A stretch of 23,303 bases of DNA, from contig JAGBQS010000004.1 in the NCBI GenBank assembly GCA_017632695.1, forward strand, positions 1 to 23,303, given 5' to 3'. This DNA is from Bacteroidales bacterium (GTDB taxonomy: Bacteria > Bacteroidota > Bacteroidia > Bacteroidales > UBA3663). Below, in pieces: positions 8,441-16,304 of the stretch. The position numbers were made by a program, and so were the translations under genes. Numbering within the stretch: the stretch's first letter is position 1; the number at the start of each line of letters is the position of its first letter. The notes beneath the pieces were generated by a model. It had not been told where the DNA came from. It worked only from the letters and a program-made list of their open reading frames with translations, and did no database searches.

Positions 8441-8464
8441 AGTAATTGAAGAGTTTCTTGGTGG

Positions 8465-8496
8465 CAAAGATGCTGAGTTTTTTTGAATAAAGCAAA
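8465..8496 (-). promoter_or_regulatory. Promoter of nadK
   Basis: On the minus strand, TTTG (8496-8493) is followed after exactly 20 bases by CATCTTTG (8472-8465). This is the Bacteroidetes -33/-7 layout with one base off the TAnnTTTG consensus. It predicts a start site near 8459 and a leader of about 20 nt before the ATG at 8440. Confidence 0.65.
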
Positions 8497-8520
8497 TTTT
8501 AACCTAAAAAAAGATAAAAA

Positions 8521-9228
8521 ATGATGACATTATCCTTTTTACAGATTACGATGCCCGGTGCAGCCGACACCCTGGCACAAGTTTCAGAAGTGACAGGTGA
8601 AACAGCAGCCGACGAAGGTCTCAGTTTTTTGGACATGGCCGTTAACGGCGGCTGGCTGATGATCCCGTTGCTGCTGCTCTCGCTGTTAGCCATTTACATC
8701 TTTGTCGAACGACTGGTGGTTATTCGCAAGGCCCTGAAAGATGCTCCTTACTTTATGGAACGCATTCGCGAGTATCTGGCCGACGGGAAAACCGATGCTG
8801 CCATCCGTGTCTGCAAACAGACAAAGTCTCCCTATGCAGCCATGATCGAGAAGGGTATTCTCCGCATGGGACATTCATCGGCCGACATCCAGGCTGCCAT
8901 CGAGAATGTCGGCAACCTGCAGGTAGCTAATATGGAAAAAGGATTCACTATGATGGCCACCATTTCTGCCGGAGCACCGATGATAGGTTTTCTCGGGACC
9001 GTTACGGGTATGATCCGCGCATTCTACGATATGGCACAGGCCGGCTCATCGGCCGATATCACCCTGCTTTCTGCCGGTATTTATCAGGCACTGACTACGA
9101 CGGTTGCCGGTCTGATTGTCGGCATCTTCGCCATGTTTGCCTATAACTATCTGGTAGCTGAACTGGACAAGGTTGTCAACCAGATGGAAGCAAAGACCAT
9201 GGAGTTCATGGACCTGATTGCAAAATAA
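8521..9228 (+). CDS. exbB: ExbB/TolQ-type proton channel subunit
   Basis: This is an inner-membrane subunit of the energy-transducing complex that powers TonB-dependent outer-membrane transport. The 235-aa chain has an N-terminal periplasmic stretch and a first helix at about 43-65 (WLMIPLLLLSLLAIYIFVERL). A cytoplasmic loop follows, then two further helices around 143-165 and 185-208, with GAPMIGFLGTVTGMI and the family TTTVAGLIVGI. Two ATGs stand in tandem (8521, 8524); I list the first. It starts the exbB-exbD-tonB-araC cluster and is divergent from nadK. I saw no clear TAnnTTTG element in the 80-bp spacer on this strand. Confidence 0.93.
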   Translation: MMTLSFLQITMPGAADTLAQVSEVTGETAADEGLSFLDMAVNGGWLMIPLLLLSLLAIYIFVERLVVIRKALKDAPYFMERIREYLADGKTDAAIRVCKQTKSPYAAMIEKGILRMGHSSADIQAAIENVGNLQVANMEKGFTMMATISAGAPMIGFLGTVTGMIRAFYDMAQAGSSADITLLSAGIYQALTTTVAGLIVGIFAMFAYNYLVAELDKVVNQMEAKTMEFMDLIAK

Positions 9229-9252
9229 CCACATTTTACATCCGAACATCGT

Positions 9253-9663
9253 ATGGCACTTAAAAGAAGAAATAAGATACAGGCAACATTCAGCATGTCG
9301 TCGATGACCGACGTCATCTTCCTGCTGCTGATTTTCTTCATGGTGACCTCCACTATTGTCTTTCCGAACGCCATCAAGGTTTTGCTGCCGCAAAGCAAGC
9401 AGCAAACCGAAGCCGCTCCGCAAGCACGGGTCACTATCAATCGGAATCTGGACTATTATGTAGCTTTCGGCAACGAAGCTCCCACCGCAGTTTCCTTCGA
9501 GCAGATTGAGCCTTGGCTGCAATCGGTCAGGGAACAGCATCAGGAGATGTTCGTCACGCTGTATGCCGACGAAGACATCCCATATGCCAAGGTGGTAGAA
9601 GTGTTGAACATCAGTGTTGAAAACAACTTCAAAATGGTGCTTGCCACCCGCCCAATCAAATAA
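9253..9663 (+). CDS. exbD: ExbD/TolR-type biopolymer transport protein
   Basis: The 136-aa subunit has a short cytoplasmic N-terminus, one membrane helix and a periplasmic domain. The proton-carrying Asp is present as Asp20 in MSSMTDVIFLLLIFFM, the position that matches the essential Asp at the start of the ExbD/TolR helix. The length is as usual for the family. It lies 24 bp after exbB and 3 bp before tonB, so the three genes almost certainly form one transcript. Confidence 0.94.
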   Translation: MALKRRNKIQATFSMSSMTDVIFLLLIFFMVTSTIVFPNAIKVLLPQSKQQTEAAPQARVTINRNLDYYVAFGNEAPTAVSFEQIEPWLQSVREQHQEMFVTLYADEDIPYAKVVEVLNISVENNFKMVLATRPIK

Positions 9664-9666
9664 ATC

Positions 9667-10503
9667 ATGGATCAAGAGAAACAGAGTAAGCTGATAGGTC
9701 TTTGCGCTACCATCCTGGTTCACGTCCTGCTGGCCGTGATACTCTGGCTTGCCTATTTCGGGAAACCTGTTAATACGGAGGATGAAAGCGGCATTCTGGT
9801 TATGGTCGGGATGGATGCCGAAGGCAATGGCAACGAACTGAAGCCTTCAGATGCAACCGTTTTGAGACCTGAACCCGCGCCGCAAGACGTTGAGCCGGCC
9901 CCTGCGCCTCAGCCCACACCCCCGCCTGCTCCTTCACCCAAACCTGCTGCTGAACCGCTTTTGGCACAGGACGATGCTTCAGCTCCGTCCATAGCAGCCG
10001 AAAAAGCTGAGGAACATAAGAAAAAGCAAGCCGAAGAGGCACGTCTGAAGGCTGAAGAACAGAAACGGCAGGAAGAAATCCGCCGCCAACAGGAAGAAGC
10101 CGCCAAACGTCAGGCCATCAATAACCAGATGGCCGGACTCTTCAATAATAAAGGCAACGGTGACAATCAGGGTCTGCAGGGTTCTCCGGACGGCAACAGC
10201 CAGACCGGCGCCGTTTCCGGCAGTCCCGGATATGGCGAGTTTGATTTGGGAGGCCGTGGGTTGGTCGGCTCGCTTCCCCGACCCAGTTTCAACGCCAATC
10301 TGAGCGGAAAGGTCGTGGTTTACATTACCGTCGATGCTTCCGGCATCGTCAAGTCAGCCAATATCGGACGAGGAACCACCATTTCCGACCAGAGCCTGCG
10401 CAATGCAGCCCGGGAAGCTGCCTTGAAAGCCCGCTTCAAATCCATTAGCGGAACCAGCCTCACGCCAGGCACCATCACTTATTATTTCGACAGCAATAAT
10501 TAA
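9667..10503 (+). CDS. tonB: TonB-like energy transducer
   Basis: The 278-aa protein carries proton-motive energy from ExbBD to outer-membrane receptors. It has a short N-terminus and a membrane anchor at about 10-30. A Pro/Ala-rich spacer (about 68-98) follows, then a charged Lys/Glu coiled-coil-like stretch (about 112-150) reminiscent of TolA, then a Gly/Asn-rich linker. The C-terminal TonB/TolA-type domain starts at about 200 with PRPSFNANLSGKVVVYITVD. The charged helix makes it a hybrid in style between TonB and TolA, so a Tol-type role is possible. The stop is followed after one base by the ATG of the AraC-type regulator. Confidence 0.88.
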   Translation: MDQEKQSKLIGLCATILVHVLLAVILWLAYFGKPVNTEDESGILVMVGMDAEGNGNELKPSDATVLRPEPAPQDVEPAPAPQPTPPPAPSPKPAAEPLLAQDDASAPSIAAEKAEEHKKKQAEEARLKAEEQKRQEEIRRQQEEAAKRQAINNQMAGLFNNKGNGDNQGLQGSPDGNSQTGAVSGSPGYGEFDLGGRGLVGSLPRPSFNANLSGKVVVYITVDASGIVKSANIGRGTTISDQSLRNAAREAALKARFKSISGTSLTPGTITYYFDSNN

Positions 10504-10504
10504 C

Positions 10505-11779
10505 ATGATATTTAACGGACTGTATATTTGCATATCACTGCCATTGATTGTGACAGTTATCGGATTCGTACTTTTATCGTTGAACCCGCGTAAGAATACA
10601 ACCATCCGAATCCTGATGGCACTTGCCGTAGCCGGCAGCATGTATTTCTTCGGTGAATCGCAATACAACTATAAGTATTCAAATATTCATGTAGCCTACT
10701 GGACCCTCCAGATGGTGGTGTTTGTTGCTCCGCTTACCATGGCGTTCATCAATTGCTTTCTCTACCGTCTGTATTATGAGAAGGCACAGCCCTGGTATCA
10801 TTATCTGTGGTTTGTACTGCCCATCATACTCTGTACAGCCTCCATCCTGCTGCAAATTCTCATCGGCTCCGACGAACTCATTCAATACCAGTGGCGCTAC
10901 GATGAGCTCCATCATTTCCCTGATGAGTATCGGACACAGCCTTTGTTCCATGCCTATCATTTCATTACCCTGCTTCTTTATAAGCTGACGCTTGCCTTCT
11001 ACGCCATCTGGGAGTTTACTTTTGTTCTTTCCATCCTGAAGCGTACCGGATTCTCGTTCCATGACTATAAGAATTTTCTTTTCAGGAAAGGAACCCTGCC
11101 TCCAATCCATATTCTTACCATATGTATCTGCATCCTGATGACTACCGTAGCCATCAAAGTAGCGTTCGGACGCTATTACCTGTTGGATCACGAGTGGGTA
11201 AATGCAATCATAGCCATATTTGAAGCCGTTATTCTTTGGCACATCATTTTGTCAAGTTCCTGTATCGAGTACTCGGAATGTTCGCTCCGGCAGTTCCTGG
11301 GACTTGAGCCTAAAGATGACCTGAGCCGGATTGAAGCCGAAGAACAGGCTGCAAAAGAAAAGGAGGCAGCCGAGATTGAAGCTACCTCCCGGGTTGGAGA
11401 ACCCACTTATATCGAATTGTCGGAAATAACCAGACATCAGATAGCAGCTAAACTGCACGAACTGATGGACGAAGAAAAAATCTTCCTGCAGAGTGGACTG
11501 AAAGTCGAAGATGTAGCACGTCAGACGGGCACCAACCGGTATTATCTGTCACGCTACATCAACGATACCTACCGCATCAACTTCAATGACTATCTGAACC
11601 AGCAGCGTATCGAATTTTCCAAAACATACATGCTCCAACACTCGGACATGATGCTCGAAGAGATTGCCGAAGCATGCGGGTTTATTTCCGCCCAGGCTTT
11701 TGGCCGTAAGTTCAAAGAGATTGTCGGCGTTCCGCCACGTACCTGGATGACCCAGAACACCTTGAATGGCCGGAATTAA
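10505..11779 (+). CDS. Seven-helix membrane AraC-type transcriptional regulator
   Basis: This 424-aa regulator has a membrane sensor half and a DNA-binding tail. Seven hydrophobic helices can be seen at about 6-26, 33-49, 63-87, 99-120, 151-178, 200-221 and 233-251. A charged Ala/Glu linker (about 270-295) follows. The AraC domain (about 310-420) shows two helix-turn-helix units, VEDVARQTGTNRYYLSRYIN and LEEIAEACGFISAQAFGRKF, then the VGVPPRTW end typical of the family. It starts one base after tonB, which implies translational coupling. The signal it senses and its targets are unknown; the tonB cluster itself is a fair guess. Its TAA overlaps the end of the opposing gene. Confidence 0.85.
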   Translation: MIFNGLYICISLPLIVTVIGFVLLSLNPRKNTTIRILMALAVAGSMYFFGESQYNYKYSNIHVAYWTLQMVVFVAPLTMAFINCFLYRLYYEKAQPWYHYLWFVLPIILCTASILLQILIGSDELIQYQWRYDELHHFPDEYRTQPLFHAYHFITLLLYKLTLAFYAIWEFTFVLSILKRTGFSFHDYKNFLFRKGTLPPIHILTICICILMTTVAIKVAFGRYYLLDHEWVNAIIAIFEAVILWHIILSSSCIEYSECSLRQFLGLEPKDDLSRIEAEEQAAKEKEAAEIEATSRVGEPTYIELSEITRHQIAAKLHELMDEEKIFLQSGLKVEDVARQTGTNRYYLSRYINDTYRINFNDYLNQQRIEFSKTYMLQHSDMMLEEIAEACGFISAQAFGRKFKEIVGVPPRTWMTQNTLNGRN

Positions 11780-12639
11780 ATACGGTCAAGAACAGTTACC
11801 ACCAGATCCTCGATAGCCGTCTTATAATTCGGATTACTGTTCAGGGCAACTCGGTTAGCAACTACGCTGCATACCGTAACGGCCTTGTGGCCCATCAGGC
11901 GGGCAAAACCGGCCAAAGGAGCCGACTCCATTTCGTAATTCGTAATTTTGTGCCCCTGATATTCGAAGCGTTCCAACCGTTCGTTCAGCAGCGGAGCGGC
12001 AATCGGCAGACGTACCACCCGGCCCTGCGGCCCATAAAAGCCGACTGCCGAACAGGTAACACCCATCACCATATCATTGCCGGCAATCCTTGAGGCAAGT
12101 TCCTCATCGGCACGCACCACATACGGAGCGGCAGCCTTACGCGGATATCCGATATAGGTAGTCAACTCTCTTTCGAAATCGAGATCCGACACGCTGTCGC
12201 GTCCGGCATACCAGTCCAGAACACCGTCAAATCCGATAGAAATGCCGCTCACAATGCTGGTTCCGCAAGGGACATTGGGCTGCAGGCCGCCACAGGTTCC
12301 TACGCGCACAATCTCAAGCGTTGTATGCTCTTTCCTGATTTCGCGGGTCTGGAAATCAACGTTTACCAAAGCATCCAACTCATTCAACACGATATCGATA
12401 TTATCCGGACCGATACCATGACTCAAGGTCGTAATCCGTTTGCCCTTATAGGTTCCGGTAATAGTATGGAACTCCCTGCTTGAAACCTCGCATTCCTTCG
12501 AATCAAAGTGGGATGCAATCAAATCTACCCGACCCGGATCGCCACAAATCACAAGCTTACGGGCCAACTGCTCAGGACGCAGATGCAAATGGAAGCAACT
12601 GCCATCGCTGTTAATGACAAATTCTGATTCAGGTATCAT
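11776..12639 (-). CDS. Uridine phosphorylase-like nucleoside phosphorylase
   Basis: This is a 287-aa enzyme of the PNP/UDP phosphorylase family, which splits nucleosides with phosphate to give a free base and pentose-1-phosphate in the cytoplasm. It shows the phosphate-binding GDPGR (33-37) and HGIG (74-77). VRVGTCGGLQP (111-121) matches the RIGT-type motif of Udp, and NYEMESA (234-240) includes the ribose-binding Met-Glu. The layout is closest to uridine phosphorylase, but the base specificity cannot be fixed by eye. It lies 4 bp after the TPR/PD40 gene, so it is probably the second gene of that transcript. Its stop codon overlaps that of the AraC-type gene. Confidence 0.88.
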   Translation of the reverse strand: MIPESEFVINSDGSCFHLHLRPEQLARKLVICGDPGRVDLIASHFDSKECEVSSREFHTITGTYKGKRITTLSHGIGPDNIDIVLNELDALVNVDFQTREIRKEHTTLEIVRVGTCGGLQPNVPCGTSIVSGISIGFDGVLDWYAGRDSVSDLDFERELTTYIGYPRKAAAPYVVRADEELASRIAGNDMVMGVTCSAVGFYGPQGRVVRLPIAAPLLNERLERFEYQGHKITNYEMESAPLAGFARLMGHKAVTVCSVVANRVALNSNPNYKTAIEDLVVTVLDRI

Positions 12640-12643
12640 AATC

Positions 12644-14038
12644 TCACTTATTTAGGATTTCTAAATTTCTGTACTTTTTCTGTGCAGCAGCCAGCAGTTC
12701 TACCAACTGACGTTCCCGCTTTTCGTCCTGCAAAATCTGACTGCGCAACGCAGCCTGACGTTTGGCTCCGGCGCTTCGCCATTCTTCGCGCATACCTTGC
12801 AGTTCTCCTCGCAAAGCCTCCAGATTTGCCCGGATACGCTCCGATGCATCGTAGGCTTCGCGGGCAGCCTTCGATTTGAACTGTTCAGCCGAAGTATAAA
12901 CCAATTCATCGCTGATCGGAATCCATACTTCTTCTCTCTGCTCAAGGAACTGAGGGGCATTCAGCGCTTCCTGCACCAACTCATCATATCCTTCCTTCTG
13001 ACGCCAGCTATCGGCAACACGCTCAATCCGCGCCCGACCGGGCTGTTCTCCATCCAGATAGGCCGGAGCTTCCTCCATCTGGAACAGATAGATGCAAACC
13101 ATCTCATCGGACTTTACATTCCTGTTGGTAGCCCACCAACCGATCTGATGCGTCTCGTCTACAGCCATCATATAATCATCGTAAGGCGAATTGAACGGCA
13201 TTCCCAGACGTTCGGGCTTATAAAAGCTTTCAGCTTCGCTGTTGTAATGAGTCTTATAGATGTCGAAACCTCCAAAGCCCGGCGTGCTGTCGCAGGCAAA
13301 ATACATCGTTTCGCTATCGCTCCTGAGGAACGGGAAGCACAACCTGCGGGTACCTGCATCGATACTTGCAATGACCGAAGGCAGCTCCCATTCTCCATTA
13401 ATCAGATGCTGTTCATAAAGACAGTAAACGCTGTCGGCAAACGCAGCAAACAGGCGTGAATCGGCAGCCTGATTCTCGAACACCATACCATCCTGGTTTC
13501 CGGTCAGGCCGGATGGTAGCAGACGGCCGGATTCGGCACCCAACCGATAATGAGCAAAAAACTGTTTGGCAGGCACAATCATGCTATCGAGAATCACCAC
13601 ATCCTGCACGTGTCTGATACCCTTCAACCCCACTTCGCACTCGGCAATGATACTGTCCGTACGCGGAATCCACGTCGAGTTCTTGCTCAACAGCGCCTTG
13701 TATTTTTCCAGGGCTTCGATGGCTCCCGCAAACTCATAAAGATGCTGACGGCTGATGCCTAAATACCACCATGCCCCCGACTTCCCGTGTTTGGCACCGA
13801 ATTCCAGATAAGGCACCGACTCCCTGTAGGCGCCGGTCATGCAAAGTGACTGGCCATAGAACTTGTTGAAGTCCGGGTTCTTGGCCAAAGAAGGCTGTTG
13901 CTGCAAAAGCGTCCTGTATGCAACCACAGCTTTCTGATAATCCTGTCGGGTAACATAAGAACGCGCCTCCTGTATGGTTACAGCATGGGCAGAGTTCAAA
14001 GTCAGAATCAATAAAAAAAGTGTCAGTATGTATCTCAT
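12644..14038 (-). CDS. Exported TPR/PD40 protein with C-terminal coiled coil
   Basis: This 464-aa protein has a clear signal peptide (MRYILTLFLLILTLNSAHA, cut after AHA). Residues about 20-135 look like TPR-type helical repeats (YQKAVVAYRTLLQQQP; YRESVPYLEFGAKHG; FAGAIEALEKYKALL). Residues about 237-306 contain PD40/WD40-like beta-propeller blades (SETMYFACDSTPGFGGFDIYK; later WWATNRN), as seen in Bacteroidetes OmpA-associated envelope proteins, but no OmpA domain is present. Residues about 385-460 are rich in Arg/Glu/Ala/Leu and probably a coiled coil. The specific function is unknown. A -7 element lies about 40 bp upstream, and the phosphorylase gene follows 4 bp downstream. Confidence 0.75.
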   Translation of the reverse strand: MRYILTLFLLILTLNSAHAVTIQEARSYVTRQDYQKAVVAYRTLLQQQPSLAKNPDFNKFYGQSLCMTGAYRESVPYLEFGAKHGKSGAWWYLGISRQHLYEFAGAIEALEKYKALLSKNSTWIPRTDSIIAECEVGLKGIRHVQDVVILDSMIVPAKQFFAHYRLGAESGRLLPSGLTGNQDGMVFENQAADSRLFAAFADSVYCLYEQHLINGEWELPSVIASIDAGTRRLCFPFLRSDSETMYFACDSTPGFGGFDIYKTHYNSEAESFYKPERLGMPFNSPYDDYMMAVDETHQIGWWATNRNVKSDEMVCIYLFQMEEAPAYLDGEQPGRARIERVADSWRQKEGYDELVQEALNAPQFLEQREEVWIPISDELVYTSAEQFKSKAAREAYDASERIRANLEALRGELQGMREEWRSAGAKRQAALRSQILQDEKRERQLVELLAAAQKKYRNLEILNK

Positions 14039-14077
14039 ATGTTGTATTTCGTATTGGGATTAACTTGTTTCCGACCA

Positions 14078-14085
14078 CAAAATTA
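14078..14085 (-). promoter_or_regulatory. -7 element of the TPR/PD40 gene
   Basis: The minus strand reads TAATTTTG, a match to TAnnTTTG, about 40 bp upstream of the ATG at 14038. The -33 region is only T-rich. It lies in the divergent 170-bp spacer shared with the glycosyltransferase promoter. Confidence 0.5.
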
Positions 14086-14179
14086 CATATAATTCTCGGA
14101 AAAACGTTATTTTCGGCGAACTTTTTTGTTTTTTTGTCAAAAAAAATGTAAAACTTGCATAAATAAGGGATTAAATTAC

Positions 14180-14187
14180 TATCTTTG
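14180..14187 (+). promoter_or_regulatory. -7 element of the DPM1-like gene
   Basis: TATCTTTG matches TAnnTTTG. A CTTG (14154-14157) lies 22 bases upstream as a possible -33 element. The predicted start site is near 14192, giving a leader of about 16 nt before the ATG at 14209. This rules out the in-frame TTG at 14185 as a start. Confidence 0.6.
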
Positions 14188-14208
14188 CGCGTTGAAATAA
14201 GCCAATAT

Positions 14209-14976
14209 ATGAGCACAAATACAGTTTCCGCTTCAGATCGTTGCCTGGTTATCATACCTACCTACAACGAAAAGGAGAATATTGAGTCTATCATTCGATA
14301 TGTCTTTGGGTTGAGCCATCCGTTCGATATTCTGATCATTGACGACGGATCACCCGACGGCACAGCCGGCATTGTCAAAAATCTTCAGAAAGAGTTCCCA
14401 CAGCTTCACCTCATAGAACGCAGTGGCAAGCAGGGTTTGGGGACTGCCTACATTACGGGGTTCAAGTGGTCGCTCGAACAGGGCTACGACTATACCTTCG
14501 AGATGGATGCCGACTTCAGCCACAATCCCGATGATCTGATCCGTCTGCACAAGGCCTGTCATGAAGACGGCGCCGATCTGGCTATCGGTTCCCGTTACAT
14601 CACGGGAGTCAATGTAGTCAACTGGCCAATGGGACGTGTCCTCATGTCCTATTATGCTTCCGTATATGTGCGTGTGGTAACCGGCATGTCGGTTCATGAC
14701 TCAACAGCGGGCTTTGTCTGCTACAGCCGCCGGCTGCTCAGCAGGATGGAGCTCGACAAAGTACGTTTCAAGGGCTATGCCTTCCAGATAGAAATGAAAT
14801 TCACTGCCACAAAGATGGGTGCCAAGGTTGTCGAAGTTCCTATTATCTTCACCAACCGTGTATTGGGAACCTCGAAGATGTCGGGAGGCATTTTCAGCGA
14901 GGCCGTCTTTGGCGTCATCCGTCTGAAGCTAAGTTCTCTGACCCGCAAATATCCTCAGCTCGATGCAAAAAATTGA
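14209..14976 (+). CDS. Polyprenol-phosphate mannose/glycosyl synthase (DPM1-like GT2)
   Basis: This 255-aa family 2 glycosyltransferase should load a sugar from a nucleotide donor onto polyprenyl phosphate at the inner face of the membrane, supplying lipid-linked sugar for envelope or protein glycosylation. It shows LVIIPTYNEKENI (13-25), IIDDGSPDGT (43-52), the metal-binding EMDADFSH (98-105), AIGSRY (125-130) and the DPM1-type FTNRVLGTSKMS (214-225). There is no C-terminal membrane anchor, as in the short soluble DPM1 form. The donor (GDP-mannose is typical) is inferred from the family. The 3' end overlaps pyrC by 14 bp, so the two are coupled. Confidence 0.9.
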   Translation: MSTNTVSASDRCLVIIPTYNEKENIESIIRYVFGLSHPFDILIIDDGSPDGTAGIVKNLQKEFPQLHLIERSGKQGLGTAYITGFKWSLEQGYDYTFEMDADFSHNPDDLIRLHKACHEDGADLAIGSRYITGVNVVNWPMGRVLMSYYASVYVRVVTGMSVHDSTAGFVCYSRRLLSRMELDKVRFKGYAFQIEMKFTATKMGAKVVEVPIIFTNRVLGTSKMSGGIFSEAVFGVIRLKLSSLTRKYPQLDAKN

Positions 14977-16258
14977 GGACGTAAATATCTTTACGCAAGG
15001 TAAACTTCAGTTCGGTACCGTTGTCATCGGTGACAATGGGATTATCTCCGATTTGCAGCTTTCTGCCGAAACGGCCGGTTCCCGGTCGGCACGGTTCCTG
15101 TTGCCGGGAGCCGTCGATGCCCACGTGCATTTCCGTGAACCCGGGCTGACTCAAAAGGCCGATATTGCCAGCGAAAGCCGGGCTGCCGCAGCCGGAGGCG
15201 TAACTACGGTTATGGATATGCCCAATGTGGTTCCGACAACCACCACTCCCGAAGCCTTGGCCGCCAAGCACGACCTTTACCGCGAAAAATGTGTGGTCGA
15301 CTACCGTCTGTGGTACGGCATCACGGCCGACAATATCGAACAGGCGCTGCGCGACTACGGACAGCCGGGCTCTCCCCATCGGGACGAAATCTGCGGATTC
15401 AAGGTTTTTCTGGGATCCTCCACAGGCGGCATGCTGATGAACGACAGCCGGAAACTGCGACAGCTGTTTGCCGGCACGCAACGGGTCATCGGCATTCATT
15501 CCGAAAGCGAGGACATCATCCGGCGGAACAGACAGAAGTATCTGGACTATTTTCAGTCGGTCGACCCGAAACATCAGGTGCCGACGGATCTGCCCATCGA
15601 GTATCATCCCAAGATACGCGACGTAGAGGCTTGCATGGAAACCACCCGCATGGCCATTCAGCTGGCAAGGGAAACCGGTGCCCAGTTGCATGTTTGCCAC
15701 ATAACGACTGCCGAAGAACTGCAGTTTTTCCCAACAGAAAACATCACGGCCGAAGTCACACCGGCGCACCTGACCTTCACACAGGAGGATTACCGGACTT
15801 TAGGAACCCGCATCAAGTGCAATCCGGCCGTGAAGCGCGTGCAAGACCGCAAGGCCTTGCGTGAAGCTCTTGGCGACGGACGTATTTTCAGTATCGGAAC
15901 CGATCATGCCCCGCACCTGCTGAGCGACAAGCAGGGAGGTTGTCTCCGGGCTGCCTCGGGCATGCCCAGCATCCAGTTCAGCCTGTTATCGGTTCTGGAA
16001 CTCATGAATGAGGGTGTACTGAACCTCGCGAAAGTGGTCGAACTGATGTCTACCAATCCCGCCAAACGTTTCGGACTGACCGATCGCGGCGAAATTGCCG
16101 TCGGCAAGCGGGCAGATCTGGTACTGGTAGATCCGATGCAGACCACCACCGTTACCAAAGACGTGATTCTGTCAAAGTGCGGTTGGAGCCCATTTGAGGG
16201 TAAGACCTTCAGTCATCGGATTGTCGGAACCTGGGTAGCCGGCCGGAAAGTTTACTGA
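14963..16258 (+). CDS. pyrC: Dihydroorotase
   Basis: Dihydroorotase closes carbamoyl-aspartate to dihydroorotate in pyrimidine synthesis. The 431-aa length and motifs fit the class I (long, PyrC/AllB-like) type. They include DAHVHFREPG with metal ligands His54 and His56, and GFKVFLGSSTGGML with Lys147, the position carboxylated in the family. Further on are His179 (GIHSESED), HVCHITTAEEL (His243, His246) and IGTDHAPH with catalytic Asp314. All key residues are present, so the enzyme should be active. It starts inside the end of the DPM1-like gene in another frame. glsA follows after 46 bp without a visible promoter. Confidence 0.96.
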   Translation: MQKIEDVNIFTQGKLQFGTVVIGDNGIISDLQLSAETAGSRSARFLLPGAVDAHVHFREPGLTQKADIASESRAAAAGGVTTVMDMPNVVPTTTTPEALAAKHDLYREKCVVDYRLWYGITADNIEQALRDYGQPGSPHRDEICGFKVFLGSSTGGMLMNDSRKLRQLFAGTQRVIGIHSESEDIIRRNRQKYLDYFQSVDPKHQVPTDLPIEYHPKIRDVEACMETTRMAIQLARETGAQLHVCHITTAEELQFFPTENITAEVTPAHLTFTQEDYRTLGTRIKCNPAVKRVQDRKALREALGDGRIFSIGTDHAPHLLSDKQGGCLRAASGMPSIQFSLLSVLELMNEGVLNLAKVVELMSTNPAKRFGLTDRGEIAVGKRADLVLVDPMQTTTVTKDVILSKCGWSPFEGKTFSHRIVGTWVAGRKVY

Positions 16259-16304
16259 TTTATCCGATTCTGACACAAAGAACAACAAACAGACAATTCA
16301 AGCA

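Noticed and set aside
14915..15769. A 284-codon minus-strand open frame antisense to pyrC
   Set aside because: Dihydroorotase is intact on the other strand with all metal and catalytic residues; the antisense frame has no features of a gene.
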